Positions 51,947 through 60,223 of a stretch of DNA of 64,000 bases are shown here, piece by piece; the stretch's first letter is position 1, and every line of letters starts with the position of its first letter. Under the pieces are notes generated by a model that was given only the letters and a program-made list of their open reading frames with translations, had not been told where the DNA came from and searched no databases. The DNA lies in assembly GCF_004339575.1 (NCBI RefSeq), contig NZ_SMFV01000006.1:1-64000 (forward strand), written 5' to 3'. Position numbers and translations under genes: made by a program. The DNA is from Phorcysia thermohydrogeniphila. Lineage in GTDB: Bacteria > Aquificota > Aquificia > Desulfurobacteriales > Desulfurobacteriaceae.

Positions 51947-52849
51947 ATGGACATAAGGCAGTTAGAAGTTTTCACAAAAGTTTTTGAGCTAAAGAGCTTT
52001 TCAAAGGCTGCAGAGAAGCTGGGAATATCTCAGCCGACTGTTAGTGCCCACGTTCAGCACTTAGAGGACGCCCTCGGAAAGCGCCTCTTTGACCGCATAG
52101 GGAGGAAGGTTGTCCCAACGGTTGAGGCGAAGGTCCTCTACAGGTACGCAGTAGAGATTTTGAGGAAGAGAGATGAGGCAATCGCAGAGCTCCTCTCCTT
52201 AGACAGTAACTCAGAAGGAACTCTAAAAATTGCCGCCAGTAATATTCCGGGGGATTTCCTCATCCCCCACGCCATTCCGGAACTTAGGAAGCTTTTGCCT
52301 CAAACAGTCATAGTTGTTGAAATACTTGACTCAAGAAAAGTAGTTAAGCTACTCACCGAAAACATCCCGGACTTTGACGTTGGATTTGTAGGGATAGAAG
52401 TTTCCGACCCGAGGCTTGAGAAGAAAAAAATTATAGAGGATGAAATTATCCTTATAGCCCCTCCTAATTTCAAACGCCCTTCTATTTCTTTTAGCGAGCT
52501 TGTGGAGCTCCCACTCTTTTTAAGGGAAGCTGACTCTGGAACAAGAGCTTCAGTTGAGAGGGCACTCAAAAGTAGCGGTATAAACCCTGCCGAGCTAAAA
52601 ATTGCAGGCGTTCTCGGGAGTAACACTGCAATAAAGGAAGCAGTCAAGCGTGGAGCTGGTTTTGGACTCGTCTCTAAATACTCCGTTAGCGAGGAAGTAT
52701 CCTGTGGAAGGCTCAAGGCCGTGAAAATTAAAGGACTTGAAATAAAGAGGAGTTTCTACGCCATAAGGAGAAAAGATATCACCCCCGTCCCGGCAGCAAG
52801 AGTCCTCTGGGGAAACATAGACAAACTGTTTAAATCCCCAAGAACTTGA
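51947..52849 (+). CDS. LysR-family transcriptional regulator
   Basis: A 300-residue regulator. The N-terminal helix-turn-helix is KSFSKAAEKLGISQPTVSAH followed by VQHLEDALGKRLFDR. A linker helix and a periplasmic-binding-protein-like effector domain from about 90 follow (TLKIAASNIPGDFLIPHAIP). The effector and target are unknown. Its 3' end overlaps the convergent CitE-like gene by 20 bp. Confidence 0.92.
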   Translation: MDIRQLEVFTKVFELKSFSKAAEKLGISQPTVSAHVQHLEDALGKRLFDRIGRKVVPTVEAKVLYRYAVEILRKRDEAIAELLSLDSNSEGTLKIAASNIPGDFLIPHAIPELRKLLPQTVIVVEILDSRKVVKLLTENIPDFDVGFVGIEVSDPRLEKKKIIEDEIILIAPPNFKRPSISFSELVELPLFLREADSGTRASVERALKSSGINPAELKIAGVLGSNTAIKEAVKRGAGFGLVSKYSVSEEVSCGRLKAVKIKGLEIKRSFYAIRRKDITPVPAARVLWGNIDKLFKSPRT

Positions 52850-53813
52850 GCTTATTGATGGCGTCCCTGTATATGGGTTGGTCTATGAACTTTCCGTTGT
52901 AGGTAATTCCTCCTCTCCCTTCTTTGAGAGCCCTCTCGTAGAGCGCTACTATCCTCTTTGCTTCCTCAATCTCCTCTTCCGTTGGGGAAAAGACTCTATT
53001 GGCTATGCCGACCTGCTTTACAGAGATACACATCTTACCGGCAAAACCAAGCTCCTTCTCCTCAAGGGCTTCTTTCTCAAAACCTTCAAGGTCTGCATAG
53101 TCCTGATAGGCAGGAGCAATTGGAGAAACGTTAAAGGCTCTACAGGTAGAAACGAACTTTGACTTTAAGTAAGTGGCAAGGGGGGAAGATTTTGTGAGCT
53201 CTTGAGAAAGTCCTAAGTCTGCGAACAGGTCAAGAATTCCGAGGTAAGCAGCGTTTATCCTTTCTGATGCCGAAAGAATCTCAGAAAGCCTCTCTACAGC
53301 TTTTCCCGTTTCTATGGAAAGCTGGATTTTTATGGATTTTTCAGGAAGACCTGCCGAAAGCTCGTAGGCCTTCATAATTCCGTCAAGAACTACAACGTCT
53401 TCAGGCTTTTCAACCTTAGAAAGCCTTATAGCGTGAGGAACAACGGGAAGGAGCTCCAAAACGTCTTCCCAGAAGAACGCTGAATCAAGAGGGTTAATCC
53501 TTATTACAACTTCCTTGTTCCCGTCAAAAGGAACATTTTTTAAAAACTTCTTCAAGAGAAGACGGGCAAACTTCTTATTACTCTCAGCAACACCGTCTTC
53601 AACGTTAAAGATGATAACGTCGGCTTCCCTCAGAAAAACCTTTTTTAAGTGCCTTGGTCTATCACCAGAAACTATCAAAGCCGAACGCCTAAAGGGGTTT
53701 TCAAAGGGCTTCCTTAAAGGCTCTGCTTCCTCCGGAAACTTCTCAAGGCTCTCAATTCCCTCAACTCCTTCTACAACCTTTTCCGCAACGTCAAAGAGCT
53801 CCTCCAAAACCAC
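52830..53813 (-). CDS. CitE/HpcH-HpaI family aldolase/lyase
   Basis: About 327 residues. The TIM-barrel core shows RRSALIVSGDRPRHLKK, DVIIFNVEDGVAESNK (metal-ligand Asp/Glu region), VVIRINPLDS, HAIRLSKVEKPEDV and IQLSIETGKAV, as in citrate lyase beta, malyl-CoA lyase and citryl-CoA lyase relatives. The reaction is not resolved; a CoA-thioester C-C lyase is likely. About 45 residues precede the usual start of the barrel. I chose the GTG at 53813 (GGAGG five bases upstream); earlier in-frame starts run into the region shared with the divergent Sel1 gene. Confidence 0.8.
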   Translation of the reverse strand: MVLEELFDVAEKVVEGVEGIESLEKFPEEAEPLRKPFENPFRRSALIVSGDRPRHLKKVFLREADVIIFNVEDGVAESNKKFARLLLKKFLKNVPFDGNKEVVIRINPLDSAFFWEDVLELLPVVPHAIRLSKVEKPEDVVVLDGIMKAYELSAGLPEKSIKIQLSIETGKAVERLSEILSASERINAAYLGILDLFADLGLSQELTKSSPLATYLKSKFVSTCRAFNVSPIAPAYQDYADLEGFEKEALEEKELGFAGKMCISVKQVGIANRVFSPTEEEIEEAKRIVALYERALKEGRGGITYNGKFIDQPIYRDAINKLKFLGI

Positions 53814-53878
53814 CTCTACCTCCACTGTGATAGAATTTCTCAAAACCAAGCAGTAGGTTATTTTAACAGGGGGAAAAG

Positions 53879-55144
53879 ATGTTACTCCGAGTTCTCCTTG
53901 CTTTGGTTTTACTCGTTTCAAACGCTCTTGCGGAATCTCCGGAAGTTCAAAAAGCCATGACGGCCATGAAATCCGGTAACCTCAAGGAAGCCTACAAAAT
54001 TTTGGAAGCTTCTTGTAAGACGGGAAATCAGGAAAGTTGCGCTTCACTTGGAGAATTCTACATGAATGGCTGGGAAGTTAAAAGGGACTTGGATAAAGCT
54101 TATCAGTTACTCTCAAAAGCCTGTTCAGAAGGAATTGCACTCGGATGTAGCGACATCGGCATCATGTACATGGAGGGTTTAAAGTTCTCTAAAGACCCTA
54201 AGAAAGCTTTAAAATTTTTTTTAAAAGCATGCAATAGAAATTCTTTTGGACAAGAAATAGGATGTTACAACTCCGGTTTGGCTTTCTTTCTTGGAAAAGG
54301 TGTAGATACGGACTATTCCAAAGCCCTCTCATTTTTCCTCAAGTCTTGCAATTTAGGCTATACTCCGGGATGCAACAATGTAGGGATTATTTATGAAAGA
54401 GGATTAGTAGCAAAAAAGGACATTAAGAAAGCTCTCAATTTCTACAATATAGCCTGTCTTTCTGACGATATAACGGCTAAAAAGGTGGGGTGCTACAACT
54501 TGGGAAAGCTTCTTTACAAAGTTGGTAAAAAGGATGAGGAAAGCTTAAAGAAAGTTACTGAACTCCTATCCACTTCCTGCAACTTAGGCTACCAAGCCGC
54601 CTGCGATGAACTTAAGAAAATCTCCCTTACCAAAGAGAGGCCTTCTCCTTTCGGTTTAACGGTAGGCGTTACAACTGAGGACGAGTTTAAAGAGATAGTC
54701 AAAAATAAGGGCTGGCAGATAGTTGAATCTGGTTACAGAGTCATAAAAAACGACATATCCAACCCCGATGTAACCGGCTATAAAGTTGCAGGCCTTCCGC
54801 TTGAAAAGCTTAAAAGCGCCTACTTCTGGTTTTTCAAAGGGAAGCTGATGAAAATTGACTATCGTCTTGAAGAGTTCATGGACAAATCCACATTCTACAT
54901 GTACTACGACCTGCTCAAGAACAAGTACGGCACCCCTTTGAGCTATAAAAAGCCTCAGGTTTCAGAGGGAAGAGCCCTCTGGAAGATTGGCGGAGTGGAA
55001 ATAGAACTCTACTGTCCATGGGTTACAACTACAACCTACTTATCTTACACAGACCCTGACCTTTATTCAAAAGCGGCTGAGTCTGACAGGGCTGTCTACG
55101 AAGAACAGACAAAGAAGAAGGCCAAGTCCCTTGAAGGTATCTAA
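53879..55144 (+). CDS. secreted Sel1-repeat protein
   Basis: A 421-residue protein with a signal peptide (MLLRVLLALVLLVSNALA). Residues ~25-245 hold about six Sel1-like repeats with paired cysteines (for example SCKTGNQESCASLGEFYMNG, ACSEGIALGCSDIGIMYMEG), the disulphide-linked type seen in Hcp proteins. The C-terminal ~170 residues are a different domain (FGLTVGVTTEDEFKEIVKNK, YWFFKG-like strands) that I do not recognise. It is probably periplasmic and binds proteins or cell-wall fragments. The ATG follows GGGGG. Confidence 0.82.
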   Translation: MLLRVLLALVLLVSNALAESPEVQKAMTAMKSGNLKEAYKILEASCKTGNQESCASLGEFYMNGWEVKRDLDKAYQLLSKACSEGIALGCSDIGIMYMEGLKFSKDPKKALKFFLKACNRNSFGQEIGCYNSGLAFFLGKGVDTDYSKALSFFLKSCNLGYTPGCNNVGIIYERGLVAKKDIKKALNFYNIACLSDDITAKKVGCYNLGKLLYKVGKKDEESLKKVTELLSTSCNLGYQAACDELKKISLTKERPSPFGLTVGVTTEDEFKEIVKNKGWQIVESGYRVIKNDISNPDVTGYKVAGLPLEKLKSAYFWFFKGKLMKIDYRLEEFMDKSTFYMYYDLLKNKYGTPLSYKKPQVSEGRALWKIGGVEIELYCPWVTTTTYLSYTDPDLYSKAAESDRAVYEEQTKKKAKSLEGI

Positions 55145-55191
55145 GAGAAGGATAAGTTTAAGTCTTAGATTAAGGTTTATAAGGAAAGGAA

Positions 55192-55845
55192 ATGGTATTC
55201 AGAGACAGGAGAGAAGCGGGGGAGCTCCTTGCAGAGGCAATTCTTAAGAAGTACAACGGAACGCTTGAAAACCCGGTAGTTGTCGCAATACCCCGTGGCG
55301 GTGTAGTTGTCGCAGAGCCGATAGCAGAAGCTTTAAACGCTCCCTTAGAACTCGCTATACCGAGGAAGATAGGAGCTCCCTTTAACGAGGAGTTTGCCGT
55401 CGCAGCAGTTACAGAGGACGGGACAATCTTAATGAACCCTTCCATTACTGGCGATGTAGCCTACAGGCTCGGAATCTCAGAAGATTACATAAGGAGGAAA
55501 GCTCTTCAAGAAATTGAAGAGATTAAACGCAGGAAAGAAAAATACCTCGGGAGTAGGGAAAAATTACCTCTAACAGGAAGAGAGGTCATCCTCGTTGATG
55601 ACGGAATAGCCACAGGATTAACAGTTAAAGCAGCAATAGCTTCCTTGAGAAAGGAAAAACCGAAAAAAATTATCCTTGCCGTTCCCGTTATGCCTGCCGA
55701 TAAAGTCCCTGAGTTTCAGGAGCTCGTTGACGACCTAATTGTCATTCACGCCCCTGAGTTTTTCAGCGCCGTAGGACAGTTCTACTATGACTTTTCACAA
55801 ACTACCGACGAAGAAGTCATTGAGATAATGGAAAAATACAGGTAA
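55192..55845 (+). CDS. phosphoribosyltransferase-domain protein
   Basis: A 217-residue type I PRTase-fold protein: PVVVAIPRGGVVVAEPIAEA at the start and the PRPP loop VILVDDGIATGLTVKAAIAS. The family is common beside stress or dienelactone-hydrolase genes and its substrate is not established. The ATG has AAGGAAAGG upstream. It lies 47 bp after the Sel1 gene. Confidence 0.88.
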   Translation: MVFRDRREAGELLAEAILKKYNGTLENPVVVAIPRGGVVVAEPIAEALNAPLELAIPRKIGAPFNEEFAVAAVTEDGTILMNPSITGDVAYRLGISEDYIRRKALQEIEEIKRRKEKYLGSREKLPLTGREVILVDDGIATGLTVKAAIASLRKEKPKKIILAVPVMPADKVPEFQELVDDLIVIHAPEFFSAVGQFYYDFSQTTDEEVIEIMEKYR

Positions 55846-55862
55846 GCAACACCTTTTTCCCC

Positions 55863-56708
55863 TCAAAGACGGGACTTTAGAACAAGCATTGGGTCCGCCC
55901 TTACGCTGCTTACGTAAAACCCAAAGTGAAGGTGGGGTCCCGTTGACCTGCCCGTAGAGCCAACCTTTCCTATGAGCTGGCCAGCTTTTACGAACTGCCC
56001 CTCTTTAACGGTTATCTTTGAAAGGTGAGCGTAGAGGGTATGAATCCCAAGTCCGTGGTCAATTATTACGGTTTTTCCGGTAAAGTAGAGCTCCCTCGCA
56101 AGAACCACCTTGCCAGAGAGCGCAGCGTAAACGGGAGCGCCGAGGGGAGCTCTAAAATCTGTTCCCCAATGAACGGAGCGCTTTTTACCGTTGATTATCC
56201 TCTTTGCCCCAAAAGGCGTTGAGACCCTTAGTTTTTTAAGAGGCCTCCTTAGAAAAGTCTCACTAAACTTTTTCGGAGTTACCTGAGAGAAGATAGTTCG
56301 TAAAAGTTTTTGCTCTTCTTTTATCCTTTTTAGGAGCTCTGGGGGATACTTCTTCGGCTCTTTTACCCAAATTCTTGAAACCCTGTACTTTTTACGAGCA
56401 ACTTTTATAACTCTCCTATCCTTTTCCTTTCCATCCTCGTACAGAGTAACAAAAACCTTTCCTTTACTTCCGTAGGGAATTACAAAGTAAGCCTTTTCAG
56501 ACAGAACGGGAAAGGTGTATTCTCTGTTTCCGGCCTTTACTACTACTTTAGCTTTTTTAGGTATTTCCTTAAGCTTAAAGAACCCTATAGAACCGGGATA
56601 AGTGTAAGAAAGATAAAAAGGCTCAGCTGCAAGGTTCACAGGAGCAACTAAGAAAGTAAAAACAAAAACGAAAACTCCAAAAAGTTTCTTAAACAGCTTA
56701 GCCGTCAT
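55863..56708 (-). CDS. M23-family (LytM) peptidase
   Basis: A 281-residue exported protein with an N-terminal signal or anchor (LFGVFVFVFTFLVAPVNLAA), a beta-rich middle domain and the C-terminal zinc peptidase. The motifs are HWGTDFRAPLGAPVYAA (H-x3-D) and GPHLHFGFYV (HxH), with the intervening HTLYAHLSKITVKEGQ. The metal ligands are complete, so it should be an active peptidoglycan endopeptidase. It is the last of a three-gene leftward run with a lipoprotein and a small protein. Confidence 0.93.
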   Translation of the reverse strand: MTAKLFKKLFGVFVFVFTFLVAPVNLAAEPFYLSYTYPGSIGFFKLKEIPKKAKVVVKAGNREYTFPVLSEKAYFVIPYGSKGKVFVTLYEDGKEKDRRVIKVARKKYRVSRIWVKEPKKYPPELLKRIKEEQKLLRTIFSQVTPKKFSETFLRRPLKKLRVSTPFGAKRIINGKKRSVHWGTDFRAPLGAPVYAALSGKVVLARELYFTGKTVIIDHGLGIHTLYAHLSKITVKEGQFVKAGQLIGKVGSTGRSTGPHLHFGFYVSSVRADPMLVLKSRL

Positions 56709-56717
56709 CTCCTCTCT

Positions 56718-57077
56718 TCAACCTACCACTGGCTGACGGTAAGAAACAAGGAGCTCTACAAGCTGCTTTAGTTGAATCAATTTTTCCTGAGGGATAAACT
56801 TTGAATGTCTTTCAAGGTAGCTCAGAGCTCTAAGAGTCGCTCCTACATCAGAGTGAGTACCTTTAAGGAAACCTTCTAAGGTATCAACCGCATCTACAAA
56901 TTTTTTACTTTCTTTCAACCCTTTTAAAGACTCAAGATATTTTAAAGCCTCAGCAACCCGCTCCTCTAAATCAAACTTTACCGTCGCATAAGCCGTTCCT
57001 GCCGTCTCCTCTACCTTCTCACTCCCGCAGGAAACCGAAAGCAAAAGCAAAATCACCAGAGTTCCTATCTTCCTCAT
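56718..57077 (-). CDS. small helical lipoprotein
   Basis: A 119-residue protein with a signal peptide and lipobox LSVSC (Cys17). The mature part is predicted helical (VAEALKYLESLKGLKESKKF, DTLEGFLKG). The function is unknown. The ATG lies 2 bp after the upstream stop and the M23 gene follows 9 bp after its own stop, so a joint envelope role is plausible. Confidence 0.7.
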   Translation of the reverse strand: MRKIGTLVILLLLSVSCGSEKVEETAGTAYATVKFDLEERVAEALKYLESLKGLKESKKFVDAVDTLEGFLKGTHSDVGATLRALSYLERHSKFIPQEKLIQLKQLVELLVSYRQPVVG

Positions 57078-57079
57078 CC

Positions 57080-57463
57080 CTATAAGCCTCCACTTCTCAA
57101 CTCACTAACAGGTATGTTACCATCACCCTCATCCCACAACAAGTGTTGACCCACATCCTTATCTGAAGCTATTCTAATAGCAATTTCTTTACTAACACTA
57201 AAAATTCCAAAATACTTACCTACCTTTAATTCCTGCTCTTCTTGGTAGAATCTGTAAGCTTCCTTTTGTACTTCTTTATAAATCTCCTTCTTTCTTATTA
57301 ACTTCTTAACCACAGACGTTAAACCCTTATCAGTTTCCTTAGTACTTAACCGGCAAAGGACCTTAAACATAATCTTTGAAACTTGCTTTCCTACTTTAAA
57401 AGAATATTCCTTAGTTGCCTCTCTAAACTCTTTCTCCTTCCTCAACATTAGTTTCTTTTCCAA
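57080..57463 (-). CDS. hypothetical basic protein
   Basis: A 127-residue, lysine-rich soluble protein with no recognised domain. The N-terminal 80 residues look helical. The C-terminus is VGQHLLWDEGDGNIPVSELR and a few more residues. The TTG start has AGGAGG four bases upstream. It is more AT-rich than the genes to its left and sits at the edge of the dnd region, so it could belong to either unit. Confidence 0.55.
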   Translation of the reverse strand: MEKKLMLRKEKEFREATKEYSFKVGKQVSKIMFKVLCRLSTKETDKGLTSVVKKLIRKKEIYKEVQKEAYRFYQEEQELKVGKYFGIFSVSKEIAIRIASDKDVGQHLLWDEGDGNIPVSELRSGGL

Positions 57464-57673
57464 TTCTCCTCCTGACGTACACTTTAAACCTCACTAACAA
57501 TTTGCCTCAGGCAACCATCTGTTTTACTACCTCTTTAGATTAAGTCTAGAAAAATTTTCATAGTTCCGTTTTTTACCCTCTGTGATTGAGGGTTTCGGTC
57601 TTTTCCCCAGGAGATTAGTTTACTTTCTCTAGCTACACAAAATATCGTACACTATTTTCATCATTTCTCCTAT
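57464..57673. other. intergenic stretch left of the dnd promoter
   Basis: AT-rich and without a supportable ORF. It holds one small hairpin, ACCCTC (57575-57580) with GAGGGT (57588-57593), with a T-run before it and TTT after on the plus strand. It may mark the left boundary of the dnd segment. No direct repeat or attachment site was recognised. Confidence 0.4.
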
Positions 57674-57702
57674 TTGAGATTACAGGATAATGCGTGTATA
57701 AT
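57674..57702 (+). promoter_or_regulatory. promoter of the dnd operon
   Basis: TTGAGA (57674-57679), exactly 17 bases, then a perfect TATAAT (57697-57702). The expected start of transcription is around 57709, inside the inverted repeat that begins at the next base. Confidence 0.85.
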
Positions 57703-57734
57703 TATGTGGAAGTTTTACAATAAACTTCCACATA
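57703..57734. promoter_or_regulatory. perfect 13-bp inverted repeat, candidate dnd operator
   Basis: TATGTGGAAGTTT (57703-57715) and AAACTTCCACATA (57722-57734) are exact reverse complements separated by 6 bases. The repeat abuts the -10 and covers the predicted +1, the classical position for a repressor site. DndB-type proteins have been reported to repress their own operons in other bacteria, so DndB is the first candidate to bind it. A role as RNA hairpin in the leader is also possible. Confidence 0.8.
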
Positions 57735-57750
57735 TAGAATAGAGGTAACA

Positions 57751-58803
57751 GTGGGTAATTCCTACTATGTATTTCCTGCTGTCAGAGGTATTCAAGCAGG
57801 AAGAGAATTTTACACAGCAATGTGCCCTCTAAAGTTAATACCTGAGCTTTTTAAAGAAATTAATATTCCTTTAGTTCCTCCTAGATTAAGAGCACAAAGG
57901 ATTCTTAATAAAAGGAGAATTCCTGAAATTAAAAGGTATATATTAGAAAATCCATATACCTATGTTTTTTCATCAATCACTATTTCCATTGATGGAAACA
58001 TAGAATTTGAACCCGTTAGTGAAGACGACTATCAAATAGGAAAGCTCAAGATAGATAAAAGCTCAAGGGTTATAATAAATGATGGACAACATCGTATTGA
58101 AGCTATTAAGCAAGCTCTACAGGAAAATCCACGATTAGCATACGAAACCATTTCAGTCGTCATCTTCGTTGATTTAGGACTGGAAAGAAGTCAGCAGATA
58201 TTTACAGATCTCAATAGATATTCTGTAAAACCCACCCCTTCCATTAGCATTCTCTATGATTATAGAGATCAAATGGCAGAGTTAGCTAGGTATTTATCAG
58301 AAAATGTCTATTACTTTAAAGGCCTTGTTGAATATGAAAGAAGCTCTATATCCAATAGATCTCACAAACTCTTTACACTCAGTAGCATTTATCATGCTAC
58401 TAAGGAACTTTTAGGTAAGAAGGGAAATAAGATAGAAATAAGCGATGAAGACAGAATATTGTCCTTCGAGTTTTGGGAAGAAGTAGGTAGGAACATCCCT
58501 GAATGGGAAAAGATAAAGAAAGGAGAGTTAGCGGCTTACAAAGCAAGACAAGAATATATCCATTCTCATGGGCTTTTCCTTAACGCCATTGCCATGGTAG
58601 GCCGCGTAATTATTAGTAACCACTTAAGCTTGCAGGAAACTCTTTCCAAGTTGAGAGATATTAACTGGCATAGAAATAATCCCGAATGGGAAGGGATAGC
58701 TTTAAACAAAGGCAGATTAAATAAAGCTAATGTAAATATAAAGGCTACAGCAAATTTCATTCTAAAGAAAATCCTAGGAGAAAAATATGTCTTCCAGATC
58801 TAA
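57751..58803 (+). CDS. dndB: DNA phosphorothioation regulator/accessory protein DndB
   Basis: A 350-residue protein with the DGQHR motif at residues 111-115 (VIINDGQHRIEAIKQAL), followed by SVVIFVDLGLERSQQIFTDL and NRYSVKPTPS, characteristic of DndB. In known systems DndB is not needed for sulphur insertion but influences modification frequency and represses the operon. The GTG start at 57751 has AGAGGT upstream. Its end overlaps dndC by 17 bp. First gene of a four-gene operon, notably AT-rich compared with the genes to the left of 57000. Confidence 0.93.
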   Translation: MGNSYYVFPAVRGIQAGREFYTAMCPLKLIPELFKEINIPLVPPRLRAQRILNKRRIPEIKRYILENPYTYVFSSITISIDGNIEFEPVSEDDYQIGKLKIDKSSRVIINDGQHRIEAIKQALQENPRLAYETISVVIFVDLGLERSQQIFTDLNRYSVKPTPSISILYDYRDQMAELARYLSENVYYFKGLVEYERSSISNRSHKLFTLSSIYHATKELLGKKGNKIEISDEDRILSFEFWEEVGRNIPEWEKIKKGELAAYKARQEYIHSHGLFLNAIAMVGRVIISNHLSLQETLSKLRDINWHRNNPEWEGIALNKGRLNKANVNIKATANFILKKILGEKYVFQI

Positions 58804-60223
58804 GAAGATTTTCCTACTTGGAGGAAAAACTTTAGAGGATATTTACAAAGAAATTGAAAGTATTTATTTCTCAAATAGTTATCCTTGGATAGTAGGGTAC
58901 AGCGGAGGAAAGGACTCTACAGCAACATTACAATTAGTTTGGGAAGCTTTAGAAAGATTACCAAGAAACAAACTAAAGAAGCCTATATATGTACTTTCAT
59001 CTGATACATTGATAGAAATTCCTAAGGTCATAAATTACGTTGATAAAAACTTAAGTCTTATCAACAAAACTGCTAAAGAAAAAGGGTTACCTATTCAGGC
59101 AGTAAAAGTTTATCCTCGGATTTCAGATACTTTCTGGGTTAATCTGATAGGAAGGGGATATCCTGCCCCCACCAAAGAGTTTAGATGGTGCACTGATAGA
59201 TTAAAAATAGAGCCTTCAAATAGATTTGTAGTGGAAACCGTAAGTAAGTACGGGGAAGTAGTTGTTGTTTTAGGCGTTAGGAAATCCGAAAGTCTCAACA
59301 GGGAAAGGACAATAAATGAACATAAAATAGAAAACCATAGGCTATCAAGACATTCAACCCTTCCTGGAGCTCTAGTTTATACACCTATAGAAGACTGGAC
59401 CGTTGAAGATGTCTGGAACTACCTACTTAACTTTGAATCTCCATGGGGAGGAGATAACCAAGAACTATTTGAAATGTACAAACAAGCAAATGCAGGAGAA
59501 CCGCCTATTATAGTTGGAGATTTAGTCGCAGCTAACGAACAAAGTGGAGGTAACAGTAGGTTTGGTTGTTGGGTTTGCACTGTTGTAAAAAATGAAAAAT
59601 CCCTCAGTTCCCTCATTGAAAGCGGAGAAATTTGGCTAAAACCTCTTCAAAAGTTTAGAGAGATGCTTGTTGAAACTCAGGATCCAGAGAAAAAGCATAT
59701 TTACCGCGATTACAAAAGAAGAGATGGGAGTATATATTTCCTAAGAAATAGCTGCGGAGATGGCTCTAAAAAACTTGGAAGAGGTCCTTATAAGTTTGAG
59801 TACAGAAAGCTTTTTCTAGAAAAGCTTTTAGAAACTGAGAAAGAGGTAAATAAGAATAATCCTTACGAAGAAGAGATTAAATTGATATCCTTAGAGGAGC
59901 TTTTAGAAATTAGAAGAATTTGGAAGCTAGAAGAGGGAGATTGGGAAGATAGTGTTGCGAAAATTTACAAAAAGGTTTATGGAAAAGAATTAGAAATACC
60001 AAAGGAAGATGTTGGTATTTTCTCTGCAGAAGATAAGAGGCTAATAGAGTTATTAGCAGCAGAAGAAGAGATAGATCCGAGATTGATAATCAAATTGCTT
60101 AATACCTGTCAATATAACGCTTTTTCTTCAAGAAAAAGTTCCCTACTTAGGAAACTCGAAAAAATTCTTAATGAGGAGTGGAGAACAGAAGAAGAAATCT
60201 TGAGAGAGGTCAACGGGCAATGA
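58787..60223 (+). CDS. dndC: DNA phosphorothioation sulphurtransferase DndC
   Basis: A 478-residue PAPS-reductase-like ATP pyrophosphatase that activates the DNA backbone for sulphur insertion. The PP-loop is GYSGGKDSTATLQL (residues 38-51). The iron-sulphur cysteines are visible as Cys135 in EFRWCTDRLKIEP and Cys261/Cys264 in RFGCWVCTVV, with Cys323 in NSCGDGSKKL as a further candidate. The C-terminal ~150 residues are helical. The ATG overlaps dndB by 17 bp, and dndD starts within the dndC stop. Confidence 0.95.
   Translation: MSSRSKKIFLLGGKTLEDIYKEIESIYFSNSYPWIVGYSGGKDSTATLQLVWEALERLPRNKLKKPIYVLSSDTLIEIPKVINYVDKNLSLINKTAKEKGLPIQAVKVYPRISDTFWVNLIGRGYPAPTKEFRWCTDRLKIEPSNRFVVETVSKYGEVVVVLGVRKSESLNRERTINEHKIENHRLSRHSTLPGALVYTPIEDWTVEDVWNYLLNFESPWGGDNQELFEMYKQANAGEPPIIVGDLVAANEQSGGNSRFGCWVCTVVKNEKSLSSLIESGEIWLKPLQKFREMLVETQDPEKKHIYRDYKRRDGSIYFLRNSCGDGSKKLGRGPYKFEYRKLFLEKLLETEKEVNKNNPYEEEIKLISLEELLEIRRIWKLEEGDWEDSVAKIYKKVYGKELEIPKEDVGIFSAEDKRLIELLAAEEEIDPRLIIKLLNTCQYNAFSSRKSSLLRKLEKILNEEWRTEEEILREVNGQ

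Noticed and set aside
57575-57593. Short hairpin near the dnd promoter as a CRISPR repeat or terminator
   Set aside because: Only one copy, a 6-bp stem and no spacer pattern; no gene ends just before it on the plus strand.
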